A stretch of 10,197 bases of DNA from Chloroflexota bacterium (GTDB lineage Bacteria; Chloroflexota; Limnocylindria; QHBO01). Both the position numbers and the translations under genes were made by a program. Positions within the stretch are counted from its first letter, which is position 1. Every line of letters starts with the position of its first letter. The stretch is from assembly GCA_013820865.1 (NCBI GenBank), contig JACDHU010000037.1, positions 1 to 10,197 on the forward strand, read 5' to 3'. Below the pieces are notes generated by a model, which saw only the letters and a list, made by a program, of their open reading frames with translations, was not told the origin of the DNA and made no database searches. Positions 5,960 to 10,197 of the stretch are shown here, piece after piece.

Positions 5960-6518
5960 GTTCCGAGCCCAGATCGTCGTAAGGGATGGATGCCAGGGTC
6001 GGATTCAGTCGATCTCGCTCCGACAGGAGTGGCGTGGCCGCCGGCCACGGGATCGCGAGGTTCGGGTCGTCCCAGGCAACCCCCCGTTCCTCGCTCCCGT
6101 CATACGGCGAGCTCACCTTGTAGGCCACGTCCGCCACTTCGGACAGCACGGAGAAGCCGTGCGCGAAGCCGATGGGCACGAAGAGTTGCCGATGCGTCAC
6201 GTCATCTAGCTCGAATGCCTCGAATTCGCCAAAGGTGGGCGAACCAACACGGATGTCGACCGCGACATCCCAAATCGAGCCGCGCGCCGCGCGGACGAGC
6301 TTTGCCTGGCCGGGACGGCGCTGGTAGTGCAACCCGCGCAGCGCGTCACGCGAGGAACGCGAGTGATTGTCCTGCACGAATTCGACGCTGATCCCGGCCG
6401 CCTGATAGGCCTCACGGCCGTACGTCTCGACGAAGAAGCCGCGCTCGTCGCCGTGGACGGCCGGCTCTAGCAGGACCAATCCATCCAACCGTGTTGGAAG
6501 GCGTTGCAGCAAGGTCAT
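5949..6518 (-). CDS. rmlC: dTDP-4-dehydrorhamnose 3,5-epimerase
   Basis: 189 aa, normal length for RmlC. It converts dTDP-4-keto-6-deoxy-D-glucose to dTDP-4-keto-L-rhamnose in the cytoplasm, the third step of dTDP-rhamnose synthesis. Family motifs are intact: GDERGFFVETY (23-33), VQDNHSRS (48-55), RGLHYQ (61-66, His64 the probable catalytic base), KLVR (73-76), FVPIGFAHGF (113-122) and AYKVSSPYD (132-140, Tyr133 the probable acid). Start at ATG 6518, which overlaps the rmlD stop as ATGA; a longer upstream frame would run into rmlD and lacks family sequence. It is the last gene of the operon, and its final 11 bp overlap the convergent oxidoreductase gene. Confidence 0.96.
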   Translation of the reverse strand: MTLLQRLPTRLDGLVLLEPAVHGDERGFFVETYGREAYQAAGISVEFVQDNHSRSSRDALRGLHYQRRPGQAKLVRAARGSIWDVAVDIRVGSPTFGEFEAFELDDVTHRQLFVPIGFAHGFSVLSEVADVAYKVSSPYDGSEERGVAWDDPNLAIPWPAATPLLSERDRLNPTLASIPYDDLGSEPTS

Positions 6519-7360
6519 GCGGTCGGCTTCGCGGGCAGTCCACGGGCGCACTCGACCGATGCCGGACGCCAGTCCATCTCCGCCACGCCCGCCGACGGTG
6601 CCAGCACGGCGCGCAGCGGGGGCGTCGACGCCCGCTCGAACGTGGCGAGCGCAACCGGATCGACGTCCACCCTGATACCGGCGGCCTCGAGGGCGACCTG
6701 CGCCCAAGCCAGCCGCGAGACAGCCGGCACCCCCGCAACGTGAACCACGTTCCGCCGGTCATCCTGCGTGACCAGCGAAACGATCGCGGCAGCAAGGTCG
6801 GGCGTCCATGTCGGATTGCCGATCTCATCGCTGACCAGCCGCAACGGCTGGCCGGCATCGGCGGCATGAGTGGCCGCGGCGAGGATCTTGGTCACGAAGT
6901 TGGTGCCGCCCGGTCCAAAGAGCCACGCGGTGCGCACGATGAGGTGACGGGGATTGGCCGCCACCACCGCAATCTCACCCGCGAGCTTCGAACGACCGTA
7001 GGCGTTGATCGGGTCCGGATCGTCATCCTCGTGGTACGGCCGATCGAGCGTCCCATCGAACACCTCGTTCGTGCTGACCTGGACGATCATAGCGTTGCAC
7101 GCGGCGGCAACCGCCGAGACGGCCCCCGCGCCCTCGCCGTTGATCCGCATGGCGCGCTCGGGATCCCGGGCGCAGCCGTCGACATCGGTCCAGGCAGCCG
7201 AGTTGACGACGACATCCGGGTCCCAATCGAACAGCGCGGCGGGCTTGGTGATGTCGAGGTCGTCGTGTGAGAAGCCGCGTACCTCGTGCCCATCGGCCTC
7301 GAAAGCGACGACCAGTTGTCGACCGAGCTGCCCGGCAGCGCCGGTGATCGCGACCCGCAC
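6515..7360 (-). CDS. rmlD: dTDP-4-dehydrorhamnose reductase
   Basis: 281 aa from GTG 7360. It is an NAD(P)H-dependent short-chain dehydrogenase-type reductase making dTDP-L-rhamnose, the last step of the pathway. ITGAAGQLG (5-13) binds the nucleotide. VVNSAAWTDVD (51-61) and AYGRSKLAGE (120-129, catalytic Tyr121 and Lys125) are canonical, as is LRLVSDEIGNPTWTPDLA (173-190). The usual STDYVFDG segment reads STNEVFDG (96-103), a variation outside the Tyr/Lys pair. The start is set by GGTGGAG 5 nt upstream and a 2-nt gap from the rmlB stop; upstream residues in this frame are Arg-rich and unlike the family. Its TGA overlaps the rmlC ATG. Confidence 0.95.
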   Translation of the reverse strand: MRVAITGAAGQLGRQLVVAFEADGHEVRGFSHDDLDITKPAALFDWDPDVVVNSAAWTDVDGCARDPERAMRINGEGAGAVSAVAAACNAMIVQVSTNEVFDGTLDRPYHEDDDPDPINAYGRSKLAGEIAVVAANPRHLIVRTAWLFGPGGTNFVTKILAAATHAADAGQPLRLVSDEIGNPTWTPDLAAAIVSLVTQDDRRNVVHVAGVPAVSRLAWAQVALEAAGIRVDVDPVALATFERASTPPLRAVLAPSAGVAEMDWRPASVECARGLPAKPTA

Positions 7361-7362
7361 GC

Positions 7363-8397
7363 CTACTCCACCGCGGTGCCGGCCGCCAGACGATCCCCGT
7401 ACTGGCGCCGGTAATACTCGAGGTACTCCCCGCTCTTGAGCGGGCGCCACCAGTCGGCATGGTCGAGGTACCACCGGATGGTGGCGTCGAGTCCCTCGTC
7501 AAAGGTATGCGCCGGCGACCATCCAAGCGAGCGCAGCTTCGAGCAGTCCACCGAATAGCGCCGATCATGACCCGCCCGGTCCGGGACGGACCGCACGAGC
7601 GACATCGGCTTATCCATGCGCTCCAGGATCGTCCGCGTCAATTCGAGGTTGGTGAGCTCGTTTCCGCCGCCGATGTTGTAGGTCTCGCCCGGCTCGCCGT
7701 GCACCAACACCGCCTCGAGCGCGTCCACGTGGTCGTCGACGTAGAGCCAGTCGCGGATCTGGAGGCCGTCGCCATAGAGGGGCAGCGGCTCGTCGTCGAT
7801 GGCGTTGGTGATGAACAGCGGGATCACCTTTTCCGGATAGTGGTACGGCCCATAGTTGTTGCTGGCCCGGGTCAGGAGCGTCGGCAACCCGTAGGTCGCG
7901 TGATACGCGCCGACGAGCAGGTCACCACCCGCCTTGCTGGCCGAGTACGGACTCCGCGGCTTCAGCGAATCTTCCTCGAGCGAGCTGCCTTCGGGGACAT
8001 GGCCGTACACCTCATCGGTGCTGATCTGCAGGTAGCGCGCGTGACCGTGGCGGCGCGCGGCCTCGAGCAGCACGAACGTGCCGTACACATCGGTTCGGAT
8101 GAATGCATCGGGCTCTTCGATGCTGCGGTCGACGTGCGACTCGGCGGCGAAGCTCACGATCGCATCCGCCTCTGCCGCCAGCGAGTCCACGACTTCAGCA
8201 TCCGCGATGTCGCCGAGCACGAACCGATAGCGCGGGTCATCTTCGATGGGTGCCAGGTTCGCCAGGTTGCCGGCGTAGGTGAGCTTGTCGAGGACGGTGA
8301 TGGTCAGGTCCGAATGCCGTTCGAGCATGCGTCGAACGAAGGCGGAGCCGATGAAACCCGCTCCGCCTGTGACCAGCAACCGCCGCGGCAACGTCAT
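7363..8397 (-). CDS. rmlB: dTDP-glucose 4,6-dehydratase
   Basis: 344 aa, in the usual RmlB range. It is an extended short-chain dehydrogenase with tightly bound NAD that dehydrates dTDP-glucose to dTDP-4-keto-6-deoxyglucose, the second step. Visible are TGGAGFIGS (10-18), DKLTYAGN (37-44), FAAESHVDRSI (83-93), the catalytic STDEVYG (126-132, with the Asp128-Glu129 pair specific to dehydratases), YSASKAG (151-157, Tyr151 and Lys155), RASNNYGPY (177-185) and RDWLYVDDH (215-223). The ATG at 8397 overlaps the rmlA stop (ATGA). No strong Shine-Dalgarno is seen, so translation is probably coupled to rmlA. Confidence 0.97.
   Translation of the reverse strand: MTLPRRLLVTGGAGFIGSAFVRRMLERHSDLTITVLDKLTYAGNLANLAPIEDDPRYRFVLGDIADAEVVDSLAAEADAIVSFAAESHVDRSIEEPDAFIRTDVYGTFVLLEAARRHGHARYLQISTDEVYGHVPEGSSLEEDSLKPRSPYSASKAGGDLLVGAYHATYGLPTLLTRASNNYGPYHYPEKVIPLFITNAIDDEPLPLYGDGLQIRDWLYVDDHVDALEAVLVHGEPGETYNIGGGNELTNLELTRTILERMDKPMSLVRSVPDRAGHDRRYSVDCSKLRSLGWSPAHTFDEGLDATIRWYLDHADWWRPLKSGEYLEYYRRQYGDRLAAGTAVE
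7366..7372 (-). promoter_or_regulatory. Ribosome binding site of rmlD
   Basis: GGTGGAG on the minus strand, inside the last rmlB codons, lies 5 nt before GTG 7360 and decides that start for rmlD. Confidence 0.55.
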
Positions 8398-9170
8398 GGG
8401 CCTGCCTCGACCTCGGCTCGATCATGCCCGGTCTCGATCGGTTGATCACCGGCGAAGGTGGCCGCGAATCGGTGGGCGTCGAGCAGCGATTCAATCGTGC
8501 CGGCGTCCTCCCAGCCGCCTTCGAAGACGGTATGGCTGAGTGAGCGCTGGCGCAGGTAGTGATTGAGCAGGTCGGTGATCTCGAACTCGCCGCGGGCAGA
8601 GGGCTCCAGGGTATCAATGACCTCGAAGACCGACGGCCGGAACAGGTAGACGCCGATGGGGATCAGGTTGCTCTTCGGATGCTCCGGTTTTTCTTCGAAG
8701 TTGAGCAGGGTCCCATCCGCGTCGAACTCTGCGACGCCGAAGCGCTCCGGGTCCGGGACCCCCTTGAGGACGGCGCCGGCCTGGGCGTCGCCGCTGGCGA
8801 ATTCATCCGCGAATGGGCGCAGCTCACCGCGCAGGATGTTGTCTCCGAGCACGATCGCGATCGGATCGGTCCCAGCGAACTCTCGTGCGAGACCGATGGC
8901 GTGCGCGATCCCGAGCGCCCCGCGCTGGAAGCGATAGGTCAGGTTCAGGCCGATGTCCGAGCCATCGTGGAGCAACTCGAGGATGTCGCCGACCGAGCGG
9001 CCACCGACCACGACCATGACCTCCTCGCAGCCCATCTCGCGCAGAGTGAGCAGCGGGTAGTAGATCATCGGCCGGTCGTACACCGGCAGGAGATGCTTGT
9101 TCGTCACCAGGGTCAACGGAAAGAGTCGCGATCCGCTGCCACCGGCCAGGACGACGCCTTTGAGAGCCAT
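8394..9170 (-). CDS. rmlA: Glucose-1-phosphate thymidylyltransferase
   Basis: 258 aa. It makes dTDP-glucose from dTTP and glucose-1-phosphate, the committed step. LAGGSGSRLFPLT (8-20) is the nucleotide-binding signature with Ser where Thr is more common. NKHLLPVYDRPMIYYPL (24-40), VLGDNI (107-112, Asp110 a metal ligand), EEKPEHPKSN (159-168), GVYLF (173-177) and GGWEDAGT (218-225, Asp222 a metal ligand) complete the active site. It is some 30 residues shorter than the ~290-aa enterobacterial enzyme, with the shortfall in the C-terminal region, so end-product control may differ. A GlmU-like or other sugar-nucleotidyltransferase role is possible in isolation, but the rmlBDC neighbours make RmlA the clear choice. 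It starts 17 nt after serA. Confidence 0.95.
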   Translation of the reverse strand: MALKGVVLAGGSGSRLFPLTLVTNKHLLPVYDRPMIYYPLLTLREMGCEEVMVVVGGRSVGDILELLHDGSDIGLNLTYRFQRGALGIAHAIGLAREFAGTDPIAIVLGDNILRGELRPFADEFASGDAQAGAVLKGVPDPERFGVAEFDADGTLLNFEEKPEHPKSNLIPIGVYLFRPSVFEVIDTLEPSARGEFEITDLLNHYLRQRSLSHTVFEGGWEDAGTIESLLDAHRFAATFAGDQPIETGHDRAEVEAGP

Positions 9171-9187
9171 GCCTCGCAGGATACCCG

Positions 9188-10197
9188 CTACCGCGGGGGC
9201 AGCTGCACGACACGCGCGTCGACGATGCCGTCAACGGCCCGAAGGCGCTCGAGGACCGATGCGTCGAGTGGGTCGTCGACGGACACGAACATCATGGCCT
9301 CCCCGCGCTCGGAGAGACGCGACAGCTCGAGCGAGGAGATGTTGATGCCGGCCTCGGCCAGCGTGGTGCCCACCGCACCCACGATCCCCGGCCGATCATG
9401 GTGGCGCGTGACAAGCATCAACCCGCTGAGCTCGGCGTCGATGTCGAAACCGTCGAGCCCGGCGAGGTGCGGCCGCCCGTGGGCGGTCGATCCAGCAAGC
9501 GTCAGGGACGGCGATCCGTCGGCGGGGCCCACGGCGACGGTGACAAGCGAGGCCCAGGGCTCGGAGTCGGCCGTGCGGGTCTCGCTGACGGTCAGGCCGC
9601 GCTCGCGAGCGACGAGATCGGCGTTCACCGCATTGACGCGCTGATCGGTGACGGCCTCCAGCAGGCCGGCCAGCGCGGCGGTGCGGATCGGCGCGCACTC
9701 ACCTGTCGCGATCTCGCCGGCGTAGGTCAGCGACAACGCGTCGAAGGCGCCGGGCGCCAGCTGACGGGTCAGCAGTGCCAGCCGCCGGCCGAGCTCCACG
9801 TACGGACGCAGCCGCGGCGCTACGTCGGGCGCCATCGAGGGGGCGTTGATCGCGTACGGCGGCGTCACACCATCCAGCGCCATGAGCACCTGCTCGGCCA
9901 TCTCGATGCCCACGCGGTCCTGTGCTTCCGTGGTCGACGCCCCCAGATGCGGGGTCAGCACGAGGTTCGGCGCGCCGCGCAAAGGGTTATCGAGGGCCAT
10001 CGGCTCAACCGAGTAGACGTCGATGGCGGCACCGCCGAGGTGCCCGGAGCGAAGCGCATCGGCGAGGGCGGACTCGTCCACGATGCCGCCGCGGGCCACG
10101 TTGAGGACGAATGCACCCGGCTTGGTGGCCTCGAGCTGAGCGCGTCCCAGCAGCCCGCGCGTGTGCGAGGTCAGCGGCGTATGCACGGTGATCACGT
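9188..10197 (-). CDS. serA: D-3-phosphoglycerate dehydrogenase, C-terminal part (5' end off window)
   Basis: About 336 codons are visible; the frame is open to the right edge, so the N-terminal substrate domain and the NAD-binding glycine motif are missing. Visible first is the C-terminal part of the NAD domain with the family's catalytic residues: Arg in LNVARGGIVDE, Glu in AIDVYSVEP and His in LTPHLGAST (about residues 35, 64 and 83 of the visible part). An intervening domain follows (~120-255), then an ACT domain (LVTRHHDRPGIVGAVGTTL to the C-terminus). This is the long SerA type, in which the ACT domain normally binds serine for feedback inhibition. The enzyme starts serine synthesis from 3-phosphoglycerate. 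It lies upstream of rmlA on the same strand with a 17-nt gap, so it is likely transcribed with the rml genes. Confidence 0.94.
   Translation of the reverse strand, partial: VITVHTPLTSHTRGLLGRAQLEATKPGAFVLNVARGGIVDESALADALRSGHLGGAAIDVYSVEPMALDNPLRGAPNLVLTPHLGASTTEAQDRVGIEMAEQVLMALDGVTPPYAINAPSMAPDVAPRLRPYVELGRRLALLTRQLAPGAFDALSLTYAGEIATGECAPIRTAALAGLLEAVTDQRVNAVNADLVARERGLTVSETRTADSEPWASLVTVAVGPADGSPSLTLAGSTAHGRPHLAGLDGFDIDAELSGLMLVTRHHDRPGIVGAVGTTLAEAGINISSLELSRLSERGEAMMFVSVDDPLDASVLERLRAVDGIVDARVVQLPPR

Noticed and set aside
6034..6048. GC-rich hairpin GTGGCC/GGCCAC that might end the plus-strand operon
   Set aside because: Only 6 bp, no following T-tract, and within the rmlC coding sequence; not supportable as a terminator.
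6519..6707. Longer form of RmlC beginning upstream of 6518
   Set aside because: The extra ~63 residues are Arg/Gly-rich and lie inside rmlD; the ATGA overlap start gives the normal RmlC length.
7459..9644. Long plus-strand open frames across rmlB, rmlA and serA (7459-8445, 8559-9644)
   Set aside because: Antisense shadows of three firmly identified genes; no motifs, and composition typical of reverse-strand reading in GC-rich DNA.

Overview
The window is high-GC bacterial DNA, tightly packed with genes. Three traits suggest a Chloroflexota or actinobacterium-like organism: the high GC, a Pro/Ala/Thr/Ser linker in a secreted copper protein, and a membrane-anchored sulfatase-like enzyme of a kind I associate with Chloroflexota surface-polysaccharide regions. 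This is an impression from protein style, not a placement; no 16S or other marker is present.

Left edge (1-1122): the C-terminal part of a large serine recombinase, with its catalytic domain off the window. It runs tail-first into a tRNA-Pro(CGG) gene on the minus strand (1026-1101), and its reading frame passes antisense through the whole tRNA. The recombinase lies just beyond the tRNA 3' end, the usual arrangement for a mobile element integrated at a tRNA gene. The window probably shows one end of such an element, most of it lying to the left.

Middle (1167-5959): a minus-strand gene for a five-TM, LtaS-like alkaline-phosphatase-fold enzyme stands divergent from a plus-strand group. That group encodes a membrane-anchored amicyanin-like cupredoxin, a polytopic GT-C-type glycosyltransferase, and a FAD-dependent oxidoreductase whose start overlaps the glycosyltransferase stop (ATGA). 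The 214-bp divergent spacer carries inverted and direct repeats that look regulatory.

Right (5949-10197): a minus-strand operon serA-rmlA-rmlB-rmlD-rmlC. The four rml genes make dTDP-L-rhamnose from glucose-1-phosphate and are joined by ATGA overlaps or a 2-nt gap. serA, cut by the right edge, sits 17 nt upstream of rmlA. The operon converges on the oxidoreductase gene with an 11-bp tail-to-tail overlap.

Taken together the chromosomal part looks like a surface-glycan locus: the rml operon supplies activated rhamnose, the GT-C enzyme may transfer a lipid-linked sugar at the membrane, and the LtaS-like enzyme may modify a cell-surface polymer. The role of the coupled FAD oxidoreductase is unknown and is the best candidate here for undescribed biochemistry. 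No CRISPR array, insertion sequence or rRNA was seen, and no stretch over 300 bp lacks a gene.
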